A stretch of DNA of 64,000 nt from Parahoeflea alexandrii (GCF_027214025.1 NZ_JAPWHB010000002.1:310001-374000), one strand, 5' to 3'; positions 9,199 to 18,519 are shown, counted from the first letter of the stretch. Translations and numbers: made by a program. Notes: generated by a model not told the origin, from the sequence alone.

Positions 9199-9216
9199 AC
9201 GTAAACGTAAACGTTA
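9199..9216 (+). promoter_or_regulatory. Triple ACGTWA repeat, possible MerR/LiuR-type operator
   Basis: Three hexamers follow one another: ACGTAA (9199), ACGTAA (9205), ACGTTA (9211), overlapping a -35-like TTGACG at 9196. MerR-family regulators of the LiuR type bind ACGTAAACGT-like sequences. The site is 38 bp before the alpha/beta hydrolase start. Confidence 0.35.
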
Positions 9217-9253
9217 GACAGACTGCCGCCTGCGCCACAGGAGGTCTTGCGCC

Positions 9254-10171
9254 ATGCCGTCCCGATCCAGTCCGTCAGCCGCTGCCGTTCAGCCCGCAGC
9301 GGCCATGGAAGCTTCCGCTAGCGTCGAAACCATCCGGTTTACGGCGGAAGACAGTCATCCGCTCGAAGGCACGCTCACGACAGGCACCGGCGACGGGCCA
9401 CTGGCGCTGATCTCGTCCGCCACCGCGGTCAAGCGTGGCTTCTACCAGAAATTCGCCGAAAGCCTTGTTACCGACCACGGCTTCCGCGCGGCGCTGACCT
9501 ATGACTATCGCGGCACCGGAGGCTCGGTGAGCAGAAGCGTCAACCCGCGCCAAATCTCGATGGCCGACTGGGGGATAAAGGATTTCCCCGCGAGCCTCGC
9601 CCGGCTCGAAAGCGTTGCACCGGGTCATCCGGTTGTCGGCGTCGGCCAGTCCTATGGCGGTCAGGCGCTGGGACTGGGCAATGTCTCCGAGCGCTTCGAG
9701 CGTTACCTGATGGTGGCGACGATCTCTGGCTACTGGCGCAACTTGGGCGGCGGGCTGAAACTCTACGCCCTGATGAACTGTGTCGCCAACCCGGTCGCCT
9801 CGGTCGTGGGCCGGGTCCCATCCGGCATGGGGCTCGGCGCCGGCCTGCCCGGCGGCGTCTTCGCCGACTGGACCAGATGGTGCCGCAAACCGGACTACTT
9901 CTTCTCCGAGCCGCGCTTTGACGCCAAATCCCTGTTCGCCTCGGTGAAAACACCGATCCTGGCGGTCGGGGCGACCGACGACCCGTGGGGAACGCCTGAG
10001 GCGCGCGACGCCATCATGCGCCACTTCGTCAACGCGCCGGTGGAAACCAGATGGCTTGACCCGGATACCGCCGGCGGGCCGATCGGTCACCTGGATTTCT
10101 TCCGCTCGCGCTTCCGCGAGACGCTGTGGCCGGAACCGGTCGCCTGGCTGAAGGGCGAGGAGCGGGTCTGA
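9254..10171 (+). CDS. Alpha/beta hydrolase
   Basis: 305 residues. The catalytic triad is visible: Ser133 in the nucleophile elbow GVGQSYGG, Asp242 or 243 in GATDDPWG, and His279 in GPIGHLDFF. The first 40 residues are low-complexity Ser/Ala and are not a convincing signal peptide. An oxyanion-type block DYRGTGGS near 82 is typical of serine aminopeptidase/esterase-like hydrolases. The substrate is unknown; an ester or lipid substrate is plausible. Its upstream ACGTAA repeats could mean control by a MerR-type regulator of fatty- or branched-chain-acid metabolism. Confidence 0.8.
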   Translation: MPSRSSPSAAAVQPAAAMEASASVETIRFTAEDSHPLEGTLTTGTGDGPLALISSATAVKRGFYQKFAESLVTDHGFRAALTYDYRGTGGSVSRSVNPRQISMADWGIKDFPASLARLESVAPGHPVVGVGQSYGGQALGLGNVSERFERYLMVATISGYWRNLGGGLKLYALMNCVANPVASVVGRVPSGMGLGAGLPGGVFADWTRWCRKPDYFFSEPRFDAKSLFASVKTPILAVGATDDPWGTPEARDAIMRHFVNAPVETRWLDPDTAGGPIGHLDFFRSRFRETLWPEPVAWLKGEERV

Positions 10172-10174
10172 CGG

Positions 10175-11563
10175 CTACACCCGTTCGCCGCCCTTCACCC
10201 GGTAGCTCGGCTTGTACATCGTCACCAGTTCCTCCGATGCCGAGGGGTGCAGCGCCATGGTGCGGTCGAAATCGTCCTTCGTGCAGCCGGCCTTCAGCAC
10301 GATGCCGAGGATCTGCGCCATTTCGCCGGCCTCGTGGCCGAGAATGTGGACGCCGAGCACCTTGCGGTCTGCCGCGTTGACGACGATCTTCATGATCATC
10401 TTCTCGGCCCGGCCGGACAGCGTCGCCTTCATCGGCCGGAACTCGGCCCGGTAGATTTCCAGCTCGTCGTATTTTGTGGACGCCTCGTCCTCGGACAGGC
10501 CGACCGTGCCGATCTCGGGCTGCGAGAACACCGCCGTGGCGATCAGTTCGTGGTCCGGCGAGGTCGGACGGTCGTGATAAAGCGTGTCGATCAGGCACAT
10601 CGCCTCGTGGATCGCCACCGGGGTCAGCTGCACCCGGTCGGTGACATCGCCGACCGCATAGATGCATTCGACATTGGTCCGCGAATACTGGTCGACAAGG
10701 ATCTCGCCCTTGTGGCCGGTTTTCACGCCCGCCGCCTCGAGCCCCAGCCCCTCGGTGTTCGGATCACGGCCGAGCGCCAGCATCACCTGGTCGGCGACAA
10801 GCGCCTTGCCGGCCGAGGTATGCGCCAAGAGCCGGCCGTCCGGACCGCGCTCGATCTTCTCGAACACCTCGTGGCAGAGAATGCGGATGCCCTTTTCCTC
10901 CATCGCCGCATGCAGTCCGCGGCGCATGTCCTGGTCGAACCGCGACAGGATCTCCTTGCCACGGTAGATCAGCGTGGTGTCGACGCCGAGCCCATGGAAG
11001 ATATTGGCGAATTCGACGGCAATGTAGCCGCCGCCGGCGATCAGGATCGCCTTGGGCAACTCCTCGAGGTGAAACACCTCGTTGGAACTGATGCACAGCT
11101 CGTGGCCGGGCAGCGCCGCATGCGGATTGGCGCGCCCGCCAACGGCGATGAGAATCCGTTCCGCCGTGACCGTCTGTCCCGTCGCCTTGATCAGCACCGA
11201 GTTGGGACCGGTGAGCTCGGCGCGCGAGGCGATGATCTCGGCGCCCGCGTTTTCCAGCCCGCGCCGGTAGAGCCCTTCAAGCCGGTCGATCTCGCGGTCC
11301 TTGTTGGCGATCAGCGTCTTCCAGTCGAACGAGGTCTCGCCGACGCTCCAGCCGAAGCCGTGGCTGTCCTCGAAATGCTCGGAAAACTGCGAGGCGTAGA
11401 CGAACAGCTTCTTGGGCACGCAGCCGCGGATGACGCAGGTGCCGCCGAAGCGGTATTCCTCGGCAATCGCCACCTTCTTGCCGAGCCCCGCCGCAAGCCG
11501 TGCCGCCCGGACACCGCCAGAACCGCCGCCGATGACAAACAGGTCGAAATCGAAGTCGCTCAT
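10175..11563 (-). CDS. gor: Glutathione-disulfide reductase
   Basis: 462 residues from ATG 11563, which has AAGGAA upstream; a frame extension to 11629 is unsupported. The FAD-binding GGGSGG is at 12-17, and the redox-active disulfide is Cys43/Cys48 in GGTCVIRGCVPKK. An NAD(P)-binding GGGYIA and the C-terminal HPSASEE with the catalytic histidine follow. The enzyme regenerates glutathione with NADPH in the cytoplasm. It lies downstream of rpiA and a DUF2059 gene on the same strand, with a terminator in between, so it is probably transcribed separately. Confidence 0.97.
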   Translation of the reverse strand: MSDFDFDLFVIGGGSGGVRAARLAAGLGKKVAIAEEYRFGGTCVIRGCVPKKLFVYASQFSEHFEDSHGFGWSVGETSFDWKTLIANKDREIDRLEGLYRRGLENAGAEIIASRAELTGPNSVLIKATGQTVTAERILIAVGGRANPHAALPGHELCISSNEVFHLEELPKAILIAGGGYIAVEFANIFHGLGVDTTLIYRGKEILSRFDQDMRRGLHAAMEEKGIRILCHEVFEKIERGPDGRLLAHTSAGKALVADQVMLALGRDPNTEGLGLEAAGVKTGHKGEILVDQYSRTNVECIYAVGDVTDRVQLTPVAIHEAMCLIDTLYHDRPTSPDHELIATAVFSQPEIGTVGLSEDEASTKYDELEIYRAEFRPMKATLSGRAEKMIMKIVVNAADRKVLGVHILGHEAGEMAQILGIVLKAGCTKDDFDRTMALHPSASEELVTMYKPSYRVKGGERV

Positions 11564-11675
11564 GTGCGGAGTTCCTTTTATGTGTTCTGTCTTGAGGCAG
11601 GCGCCCCCCGGGAAACAACGGCGAGGCAATGCCGCCTTGCGTGCTGCCTATTTAGCCAACTGGGGTCAAAATAAA

Positions 11676-11698
11676 AGCCCGGAGGTTCCCCCCGGGCT
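11676..11698 (-). terminator. Terminator of the DUF2059 gene
   Basis: AGCCCGG / CCGGGCT stem; on the minus strand it is followed by TTTTATTTT, a good intrinsic terminator between the DUF2059 gene and gor. Confidence 0.75.
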
Positions 11699-11773
11699 CT
11701 CGTTTGTCCGTATCAACACGACAATGTGATGGCTGGCATCACCGCGAGCGGGCGATGCGACGGCCGCAAATTC

Positions 11774-12307
11774 TCAGTTGCCGCCGTCGAGCTTCGGGCG
11801 CTCGCCCACCTTCGCCTCGATCGCCTTGTTGACGTTGTCGGCCAGATCGCGGGCAACGCCGGAAGACCAGATATCGGCCGACTTGATCAGCTCGCGCGTC
11901 ACCAGCGGACCGGTTTCGATCAGCTTCTTGCCTGGCTCGGAAGAGTAGAATTCGGCGATCGCGACAAGCTCTTCCTTGCTGAAGGCCTTGGCGTAGATCT
12001 GGGCGGCTTCCTTTTCGAGATCCGCACGGCGCGGCACGATCTTCAGCGCCTCCTCGTCGACGGTTTCGCTGATGACCTGCTGAAGATCGGCATTGGCCCG
12101 AATCAGGTTGATCTTGAGCTGCTCGGCAGCACCCGGAATGATGCCGTCGAACTGGTCGGTGGAGCCGAGGGCTGAAATCGCTGTACGCGCGGCGGCAAGG
12201 TGATCCTCGCCGACTTCCTGCGCAACGGCCGAATGACCCGCAACGGCGAGGCTCGAGATCACAATGATGCCTGCGCCGAAACGCTTGAGACCGGTGAGGA
12301 TAGTCAT
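11774..12307 (-). CDS. Exported DUF2059 protein
   Basis: 177 residues. A signal peptide spans about residues 1-30 and ends at a likely AVAQ cleavage site. The rest is helical and matches the DUF2059 family: a block FSKEELVAIAEFYSSEPGKKLIE is characteristic. Function unknown; the protein is probably periplasmic. ATG 12307 is chosen, with AGGAG 10 nt upstream; a GTG at 12319 overlaps that ribosome site. It follows rpiA by 18 nt and ends at its own terminator, so the two form an operon. The rpiA/DUF2059/gor order is common in Rhizobiales. Confidence 0.85.
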   Translation of the reverse strand: MTILTGLKRFGAGIIVISSLAVAGHSAVAQEVGEDHLAAARTAISALGSTDQFDGIIPGAAEQLKINLIRANADLQQVISETVDEEALKIVPRRADLEKEAAQIYAKAFSKEELVAIAEFYSSEPGKKLIETGPLVTRELIKSADIWSSGVARDLADNVNKAIEAKVGERPKLDGGN

Positions 12308-12325
12308 GTTCGGTTTCACTCCTGT

Positions 12326-13024
12326 TTAATCCTTCGCGAACAACGTCCGCGCCCCGCTTTGCGAAGCGATGATCGCGGCATCCGCCATATTGAGAAACAA
12401 TCCGTGCTCGACCACGCCGGGGATGGCAACGAGCCCGTTTGCGAGCGCTTCTGCATCCGGAATGCGGCCAAAAGATGCATCAAGGATGAAATGGCCGCCA
12501 TCGGTGAGATATGGGCCGTCCTTGTCGGGCCGCTGGACGATCTCGCCGGTCAGGCCGAGCCGGGATGCGAGCCGCTCGACCGCAATACGGGTCGCCGTCA
12601 TGCCGAAGGGCGCGATCTCGACCGGCAGCGGAAACCGCCCGAGCGTGTCGACCAGCTTGGTCTCGTCGGCAATGACGATCATCCTGGCCGAGGCAGAGGC
12701 GACGATCTTCTCGCGCAGCAGCGCTCCGCCGCCGCCCTTGATCAGACCGAGCGAGCCATCGACCTCGTCGGCGCCGTCGATGGTCAGGTCGAGTTCCGGC
12801 AGGTCGTCGAGAGAAAAGAGCGGTACCCCGAGCTCGACGCAGAGCCGTGCGGTGCGTTCGGATGTCGGAACCCCCTGCACACTAAAGCCTTCAGCGACTT
12901 TTTCGGCCAGCAGGCGGACAAATTCGTCCGCGGTCGAACCGGTTCCGATACCGAGCCGCATTCCGTCCTCGACATGTTCGAGTGCTGCCTGCGCTGCTGC
13001 GATCTTGAGTTGCCGGGCGTCCAT
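12326..13024 (-). CDS. rpiA: Ribose-5-phosphate isomerase A
   Basis: 232 residues, standard for RpiA. Substrate-binding GTGST is at 27-31, followed by DGADEVD and LIKGGGG with the catalytic aspartate and lysine region. It interconverts ribose 5-phosphate and ribulose 5-phosphate in the pentose phosphate pathway. It is cotranscribed with the DUF2059 gene downstream and is divergent from gph, 250 bp away. Confidence 0.97.
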   Translation of the reverse strand: MDARQLKIAAAQAALEHVEDGMRLGIGTGSTADEFVRLLAEKVAEGFSVQGVPTSERTARLCVELGVPLFSLDDLPELDLTIDGADEVDGSLGLIKGGGGALLREKIVASASARMIVIADETKLVDTLGRFPLPVEIAPFGMTATRIAVERLASRLGLTGEIVQRPDKDGPYLTDGGHFILDASFGRIPDAEALANGLVAIPGVVEHGLFLNMADAAIIASQSGARTLFAKD

Positions 13025-13274
13025 GCCAGTCTGCCATTGTTGTTGATGCTGGACCGCCTGTTAGCATGGAAGCCCGGCAAGGCAAAGCCCGTGATGCCTG
13101 CTCAGGCCGGTGGCCCGGCGGCCAGGGCCGCAATCTGCGGAGAAAGCCCCGTTTTCCGGAAAAATTGGCGATCCTGGCGCGGCAAGCCGCCGATTGCGCC
13201 GTTGCTGCTTGACTGTTAAGTCAGCGTCGCGCCGCCCGTCCGGCGCCACCCGTCCCCTTCCTCCCGGAGCACCC

Positions 13275-13964
13275 ATGACATCCTCCCTGGTTATCTTCGA
13301 CCTTGACGGCACGCTGATCCACACCGCGCCCGACCTGATGGCGAGTCTCAACCACGTGCTGGGTCTCAACGGCCTCGCTCCTGTCACATTCGACGACATG
13401 ACCTGGCTTGTCGGCCAGGGCGCCAAGGCGATGATCGAAAAGGCCTGGGCACATCATGGCCACCCCTCCTCGCCCGAGCAGCTGGAAAACGCCTTCGATG
13501 CGTTCCTGGTCCATTACGCCGCCGAGATGCCCGGCAAGTCGGAACCCTATCCCGGCCTGATCGACGCGCTTGACCGGCTCGAGGCGGACGGCATGAAGCT
13601 TGCCGTCTGCACCAACAAGACCGAAGCGCTGGCCCGCCGCCTGCTCGACAGCCTCGGCCTTACCGCACGCTTCGCCGCCATCACCGGCGGAGACACGTTC
13701 CCCGTGAAGAAGCCGCATGGCGATCATATTCTCGGCACCATCGACATGGCCGGCGCGAAGGCGGACAATGCGGTGATGATCGGCGACAGCGTCAATGACA
13801 TCCTGGCGGCGCAGAATGCCTCGGTGCCGGCAATCGCCGTTCCCTTCGGCTATTCCGACAAGCCGGTCGCAAGCTTCAACCCTGATATCATCATCGGGCA
13901 TTTCGACGAGCTCGATGCGAAGATGGTGCGTGAGCTGATCGCGCAGCGCGGCAGGACTGGCTGA
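13275..13964 (+). CDS. gph: Phosphoglycolate phosphatase (HAD family)
   Basis: 229 residues from ATG 13275, preceded by CGGAG. HAD motif I FDLDGTL begins near residue 8, the T/N motif CTNK is in the middle, and motif IV is IGDSVND. It dephosphorylates 2-phosphoglycolate, which arises from DNA repair or oxygenase side reactions. The divergent pairing with rpiA supports the assignment, as does the length. Other HAD subfamily I phosphatases cannot be excluded by sequence inspection alone. Confidence 0.88.
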   Translation: MTSSLVIFDLDGTLIHTAPDLMASLNHVLGLNGLAPVTFDDMTWLVGQGAKAMIEKAWAHHGHPSSPEQLENAFDAFLVHYAAEMPGKSEPYPGLIDALDRLEADGMKLAVCTNKTEALARRLLDSLGLTARFAAITGGDTFPVKKPHGDHILGTIDMAGAKADNAVMIGDSVNDILAAQNASVPAIAVPFGYSDKPVASFNPDIIIGHFDELDAKMVRELIAQRGRTG

Positions 13965-14086
13965 GCCAGCCCGCCGGAGCTTGGCAAAAAAGCCGCCCCG
14001 CCCGCCGATCTCCCGCTTGACCTTTGCCGGGCGGACCGCTTATACCGCCGCTCAACCGATCGCACCGCAGCTTGCGGGCCGGCGAC

Positions 14087-14161
14087 GGGCGCGTAGCTCA
14101 GCGGGAGAGCACTGCATTCACACTGCAGGGGTCACAGGTTCAATCCCTGTCGCGCCCACCA
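14087..14161 (+). tRNA. tRNA-Val, anticodon CAC
   Basis: A full cloverleaf can be drawn: acceptor GGGCGCG/CGCGCCC, D arm GCTC...GAGC, anticodon stem CTGCA/TGCAG with loop TTCACAC giving anticodon CAC, and T arm ACAGG-TTCAATC-CCTGT. CCA is encoded. It reads GUG valine codons. Confidence 0.97.
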
Positions 14162-14503
14162 TTTTCCAACAACGACACCAACGACCCGCCTGTCGCCTCA
14201 TGCCGGGATCGTATCCTTCGGCCAGCGCCGCCCTGCCTCCTCGTGGCGCGGCGAACCGGTTCTGACGGTACGTCTTCCAACCGGTTTTCCACCGCTTGCG
14301 CTGAACTTGAGCCGGCTAACGTGTTGTCTATTGCGGAAAGCCCCAAAATGCGATTGGATTGCCGTCGGGGGCATGTCGGATCGCGACTGTCATCCTACCG
14401 TCATCGACGGTGCTTAGGTGCTGACGTCCCGGTGACAAATCACCCGAGGCCGCCTCGTGCGGATAATAATCAATCCGCTTCGGCGGAAACAGGAGCGTTC
14501 GAA
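14162..14503. other. 342-bp gap between tRNA-Val and the ABC importer operon
   Basis: No credible gene is seen. The last 120 bp holds the PHO-box-like sequence and the ribosome site (AGGAG) of the substrate-binding protein gene. No integrase or attachment-site repeat was seen next to the tRNA. Confidence 0.6.
14387..14404 (+). promoter_or_regulatory. PHO-box-like sequence upstream of the ABC importer operon
   Basis: CTGTCATCCTACCGTCAT is two direct 7-mers (CTGTCAT and CCGTCAT, 6 of 7 identical) separated by 4 nt, the 11-bp periodicity used by PhoB. It lies 100 bp before the start of the operon. Confidence 0.55.
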
Positions 14504-15616
14504 ATGTCGAGACTTCAAAAGCTTGGCGTGGTGCTTGCCACCACCACGGCCTTCACAATGAATTTTGCTGGCGCGGCCTTCAGCCAGAACATGGACGAGC
14601 TCGTCGCAGCCGCCAAGGCCGAAGGCATGCTCACCACCATCGCGCTGCCGCACAGCTGGTGCGGCTACGGCGACGTCATCGCCGGTTTCAAGGCGAAGTA
14701 CCCCGAAATCACGGTCAATGAACTCAACCCCGACGCCGGCTCCGCCGACGAACTCGAAGCGATCCGCGCCAACAAGGACAACACCGGTCCGCAGGCGCCG
14801 GATGTCATCGACGTCGGTCTCGCCTACGGTCCGGCTTCGAAGTCCGAAGGCCTGGTCCAGCCTTACAAGGTCTCGACCTGGGATTCGATTCCCGATGGCG
14901 CAAAGGATGCCGAAGGCTACTGGTACGGCGACTATTACGGCGTGATGTCCTTCCTCGTGAACAAGGATCTTGTCGCCAATACGCCGATGGACTGGGCCGA
15001 CCTTCTGAAGCCGGAATATGCCGGACAGGTTGCGCTCGCCGGTGATCCGCGCGCATCCAACCAGGCGATCCTGGCCACTCTCGCCGCTGGTCTGGCAAAC
15101 GGCGGCGCCGCAGGCAAGGAAGCCGGCGAAAAGGGCCTCGAGTTCTTCGCCGAACTCAACAAGGCCGGCAACTTCGTCCCCGTGATCGGCAAGGCCGGTA
15201 CGCTGGCACAGGGTGCAACCCCGATCGTCGCCATGTGGGACTACAATGCACTCGCCGCCAAGGACACTCTCGCCGGCAACCCGCCGGTCGAGGTCGTGGT
15301 TCCGGCTTCGGGCGTTCTCGCCGGTGTGTACGTGCAGGCGATCAGCGCCTACGCACCGCACCCGAACGCCGCCAAGCTGTGGATGGAATACCTCTATTCC
15401 GACGAAGGTCAGCTCGGTTGGCTCAAGGGCTATTGCCACCCGATCCGCTTCAACGACATGGTTGCCCGCGGCGTTGTCCCGCAGGATCTGCTCGATGCCC
15501 TGCCGCCGGCTGAAGGCTATGCAAAGGCCTACTTCCCGACGCTTGACGAAGTCAACGCCAACAAGGAAGCCGTTGTTGCCGGATGGGATGCCGTCGTCGG
15601 CGCCAACGTTCAGTAA
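14504..15616 (+). CDS. ABC importer substrate-binding protein, family 1
   Basis: 370 residues with a signal peptide (about 1-26). ATG 14504 has AGGAG 8 nt upstream; the frame stays open much further but without a start that fits. The body is a periplasmic binding protein of the iron/polyamine/aminoethylphosphonate group, with the hinge-region blocks YYGVMSFLVNKD and WMEYLYSDEGQ. The four-gene order is binding protein, permease, permease, PotA-like ATPase. The substrate is not certain: PotD-like polyamine, iron(III) and 2-aminoethylphosphonate (PhnSTUV-like) transporters all share this layout. A PHO-box-like sequence upstream favours a phosphorus compound. Confidence 0.85.
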   Translation: MSRLQKLGVVLATTTAFTMNFAGAAFSQNMDELVAAAKAEGMLTTIALPHSWCGYGDVIAGFKAKYPEITVNELNPDAGSADELEAIRANKDNTGPQAPDVIDVGLAYGPASKSEGLVQPYKVSTWDSIPDGAKDAEGYWYGDYYGVMSFLVNKDLVANTPMDWADLLKPEYAGQVALAGDPRASNQAILATLAAGLANGGAAGKEAGEKGLEFFAELNKAGNFVPVIGKAGTLAQGATPIVAMWDYNALAAKDTLAGNPPVEVVVPASGVLAGVYVQAISAYAPHPNAAKLWMEYLYSDEGQLGWLKGYCHPIRFNDMVARGVVPQDLLDALPPAEGYAKAYFPTLDEVNANKEAVVAGWDAVVGANVQ

Positions 15617-15633
15617 CCTGACCACCTGAACAA

Positions 15634-15659
15634 CCGCCCCGCGGCAGCCCGCGGGGCGG
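15634..15659 (+). terminator. 11-bp hairpin between binding-protein and permease genes
   Basis: CCGCCCCGCGG and CCGCGGGGCGG form an 11-bp perfect stem with a 4-nt loop, 17 nt after the binding-protein stop. There is no long U-run. Such hairpins protect the upstream message from 3' decay and let the binding protein be made in excess. Confidence 0.55.
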
Positions 15660-15690
15660 ATCCTGTTTCCGCTTTACCGAACATGGCCTG

Positions 15691-16590
15691 ATGACCGCGC
15701 AGCCCTCCCCCGACATCAAAACGCACAGGCCGGTTCCCTTGAGCGGCAGACTGCCGCTCCACTGGCTGGGACTTGTTCCCTTCGCCCTGTTTGTGGTGCT
15801 GTTCCTGCTGGCTCCGACCATGTACATCGTAGTGGGCGCGTTCCGCACCATCGATGGCGCCTTCACATTCGACAACGTGATCGGCCTCAACACCGCATCG
15901 ATCCGCTCCGCCTACTGGATTTCGATCAAGATCTCACTGGCCTCGGCCTCGCTTGGCTGCCTTATCGGCTTCTGCATGGCCGCCGCGATGACGCTCGGCG
16001 GCCTGCCCAAGGTCATCCGCGGCCCGCTGCTGACCTTTTCCGGCGTCGCTTCCAATTTCGCCGGCGTACCCCTGGCCTTCGCCTTTCTCGCTACGCTGGG
16101 GCCCATCGGCCTGGTGACGGTGTTTCTCAAGACACAACTCGGCATCGACCTGCGTCTGCTCGGGTTCAACATCCTGAGCTTCTGGGGCCTGACGATCACC
16201 TATCTGTTCTTCCAGATCCCGCTGATGATCCTGATCATCACCCCGGCGCTTGACGGGTTGAAGCGGGAATGGCGCGAAGCCGCCGAGATCCTCGGCGCCA
16301 GCGGCCCGCAATACTGGCGCATGGTCGCCTTCCCGATCCTGTTTCCGGCGATCCTCGGCACCATGGCGCTGCTGTTTGCCAACTCCTTCGGCGCCGTCGC
16401 AACCGCCATCGCTCTCACCGGCTCGTCGCTCAACATCGTCCCGATCCTGCTGTTTGCGCAGATCCGCGGCGACGTGCTGGGCGATCCGCATCTGGGCTAT
16501 GCACTGGCCTTCGGCATGATCGTCGTCACCGGCATCGCCAACACCATCTACATCGTGCTCAGGGCCCGCTCCGAGAGGTGGCAGAAATGA
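15691..16590 (+). CDS. ABC importer permease 1
   Basis: 299 residues with about six membrane segments. The EAA loop of binding-protein-dependent permeases is present as EWREAAEILGASGPQYWRM near 190. It is typical of the PotB/PhnU-type permease of this importer class. The stop overlaps the next gene (ATGA), so the two permeases are translationally coupled. Confidence 0.88.
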   Translation: MTAQPSPDIKTHRPVPLSGRLPLHWLGLVPFALFVVLFLLAPTMYIVVGAFRTIDGAFTFDNVIGLNTASIRSAYWISIKISLASASLGCLIGFCMAAAMTLGGLPKVIRGPLLTFSGVASNFAGVPLAFAFLATLGPIGLVTVFLKTQLGIDLRLLGFNILSFWGLTITYLFFQIPLMILIITPALDGLKREWREAAEILGASGPQYWRMVAFPILFPAILGTMALLFANSFGAVATAIALTGSSLNIVPILLFAQIRGDVLGDPHLGYALAFGMIVVTGIANTIYIVLRARSERWQK

Positions 16591-17375
16591 AGCGCATAGC
16601 CGCCTGGGCCGCACTCGCGTTCGGCACGCTCTACTTCCTGCTGCCGCTGATGGGTATGACCGAGTTCTCGCTGAAAATGCGGCGCGGCGTCTATTCGCTC
16701 GACGCCTATGCGCGGGTGCTGGCCGATCCGAAATTCCAGGAGACCTTCAGCTACTCGGTGATCATGGCAGTGTTCACCATCCTGTTCGGCATTCTCCTGG
16801 TGGTGCCGACCGCCTACTGGGTGCGGCTAAAGCTGCCGCGCGCGCGGCCTTATGTCGAGTTCGTCACCCTGCTGCCGCTGGTCATCCCCGCGATCGTCGT
16901 GGTGTTCGGCTATATCAGGCTCTACAACACCTCGAGCTGGCTGCCGCTGACCGGCACTGTGACGGGCACCAACATTCTTCTGATGTTCGGCTACGCCACC
17001 CTGTCGCTGCCCTACATGTACCGCGCCGTCGACACCGGACTTCGCACCATCGACGTGACCACCCTGACCGAAGCGGCGCAATCGCTCGGCGCCGGCTGGG
17101 TGACGATCCTGGGCCGGCTGATCCTGCCCAATGTGCTTGTGGCGGTTCTGTCGGGCGCCTTCGTCACGCTCGCCATCGTCATTGGCGAGTTTACCATGGC
17201 GGCGCTGCTCAACCGTCCCGCCTTCGGACCTTACATGCAGCTGCTCGGCGCCAACCGGGCCTACGAGCCGGCCGCACTCGCGGTGATCGCCTTCGGCATC
17301 ACCTGGGGCTGCATGGGACTGATCCAGCTTGTCGCGCGGCTCGCGCCCAAACCAGCAATACCGGTGAAAGACTGA
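16587..17375 (+). CDS. ABC importer permease 2
   Basis: 262 residues from ATG 16587, which overlaps the previous stop by 4 nt. It has about six membrane segments and the EAA loop TEAAQSLGAGWVTILGRLILP. This is the second half of the heterodimeric membrane channel (PotC/PhnV-like). It overlaps the ATPase gene by 1 nt (TGATG). Confidence 0.88.
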   Translation: MKRIAAWAALAFGTLYFLLPLMGMTEFSLKMRRGVYSLDAYARVLADPKFQETFSYSVIMAVFTILFGILLVVPTAYWVRLKLPRARPYVEFVTLLPLVIPAIVVVFGYIRLYNTSSWLPLTGTVTGTNILLMFGYATLSLPYMYRAVDTGLRTIDVTTLTEAAQSLGAGWVTILGRLILPNVLVAVLSGAFVTLAIVIGEFTMAALLNRPAFGPYMQLLGANRAYEPAALAVIAFGITWGCMGLIQLVARLAPKPAIPVKD

Positions 17376-18442
17376 TGACCGAAGCCCCCTATCTCTCCAT
17401 CAACGGCATCTCCAAGTCGTTCGGCCCCATGCAGGTGGTGCGCAATGCCGACATCGAGGTCGGACGCGGCGAATTTGTCTCGTTTCTCGGGCCCTCGGGC
17501 TGCGGCAAGACCACGATCCTCAGGATGGTTGCGGGCTTCGAGACGCCGAGCACCGGCTCGATCAGCATCGATGGCCGCGACATCACCTATCTCAAGCCGA
17601 GCCAGCGCAATATCGGCATGGTGTTCCAGTCCTACGCGCTGTTCCCGAACCTGACGGTGGCCGGCAACATCGGCTTCGGCCTCAGGGTTGCGGGCGTGAA
17701 CCGGGCCGACATCGACCAGCGGGTCAAAGAAATGCTGGCGCTGATCGGGCTGCCGCAACTGGCTGACCGTTTCCCCTGGCAGCTGTCGGGCGGACAGCAG
17801 CAGCGCGTGGCGCTGGCCCGGGCGATCGCGCCCCGTCCCTCGGTGCTGCTTCTCGACGAACCGCTGTCGGCGCTCGACGCCAAGATCCGCGTCTCGTTGC
17901 GCGAGGAAATCCGCGCCATCCAGCAGGAACTCGGCATCACCACGATCTTCGTCACCCATGACCAGGAAGAGGCGCTGTCGATGTCGGACCGGGTGATGGT
18001 CATGTACCAGGGCCGGATCGAGCAGATCGGCACCCCCGCCGAGATTTACAATCAACCGAGGACGTCCTTCGTCGCAGCCTTCGTCGGCACCTTGAGCCAG
18101 CTCGACGCGACCGTGACCGATTTGGGCCGCGGCGAAGCGAAAGTCGGATCCGCCGCGATCTCCGGCCTGACGCTGCCCGACTCGGTCAAGCCGGGAGACG
18201 CCATCCGCCTGGCGATCCGGCCCGAATCGATCCGGCGCGAACACCGCGACGGCGACCAGACGCTGGAAGCCCGCATCGAATCGGTCAATTTCCTCGGCGC
18301 CGTCATCCGCATCAAGCTCACGATCGGCGACGTTGCGCTGTCACTCGACACGTTCAACGACCCGACCCGGCCGTCGCCGGTCAACGGCCAGACGATCAAG
18401 GTCCATTTCGCGCCGGAAGCCGTTCTCGCGCTCACCGATTGA
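17375..18442 (+). CDS. ABC importer ATP-binding protein, PotA-like
   Basis: 355 residues. Walker A GPSGCGKTT, signature LSGGQQQRVALARA, Walker B LLLDEPLSALD and the switch histidine in TIFVTHD are all present. The C-terminal 120 residues form a TOBE-type regulatory domain, as in PotA, FbpC and PhnT. It powers the importer encoded by the three upstream genes, to which it is coupled by a 1-nt overlap. Confidence 0.92.
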   Translation: MTEAPYLSINGISKSFGPMQVVRNADIEVGRGEFVSFLGPSGCGKTTILRMVAGFETPSTGSISIDGRDITYLKPSQRNIGMVFQSYALFPNLTVAGNIGFGLRVAGVNRADIDQRVKEMLALIGLPQLADRFPWQLSGGQQQRVALARAIAPRPSVLLLDEPLSALDAKIRVSLREEIRAIQQELGITTIFVTHDQEEALSMSDRVMVMYQGRIEQIGTPAEIYNQPRTSFVAAFVGTLSQLDATVTDLGRGEAKVGSAAISGLTLPDSVKPGDAIRLAIRPESIRREHRDGDQTLEARIESVNFLGAVIRIKLTIGDVALSLDTFNDPTRPSPVNGQTIKVHFAPEAVLALTD

Positions 18443-18519
18443 GATCGTTCGCCGCGCGGCGATCTGAGCATCAGCCCTGACCATCGCGTCGCCAGCCGCA
18501 CGCAGAGCGGACACGCGGC

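Noticed and set aside
10247-11674. 475-codon plus-strand frame opposite gor
   Set aside because: Antisense shadow of a conserved glutathione reductase gene; no domain and no ribosome site.
14087-14161. tRNA-Val as an integration site of a mobile element
   Set aside because: No integrase, no 3'-end duplication and no change of gene style downstream were seen.
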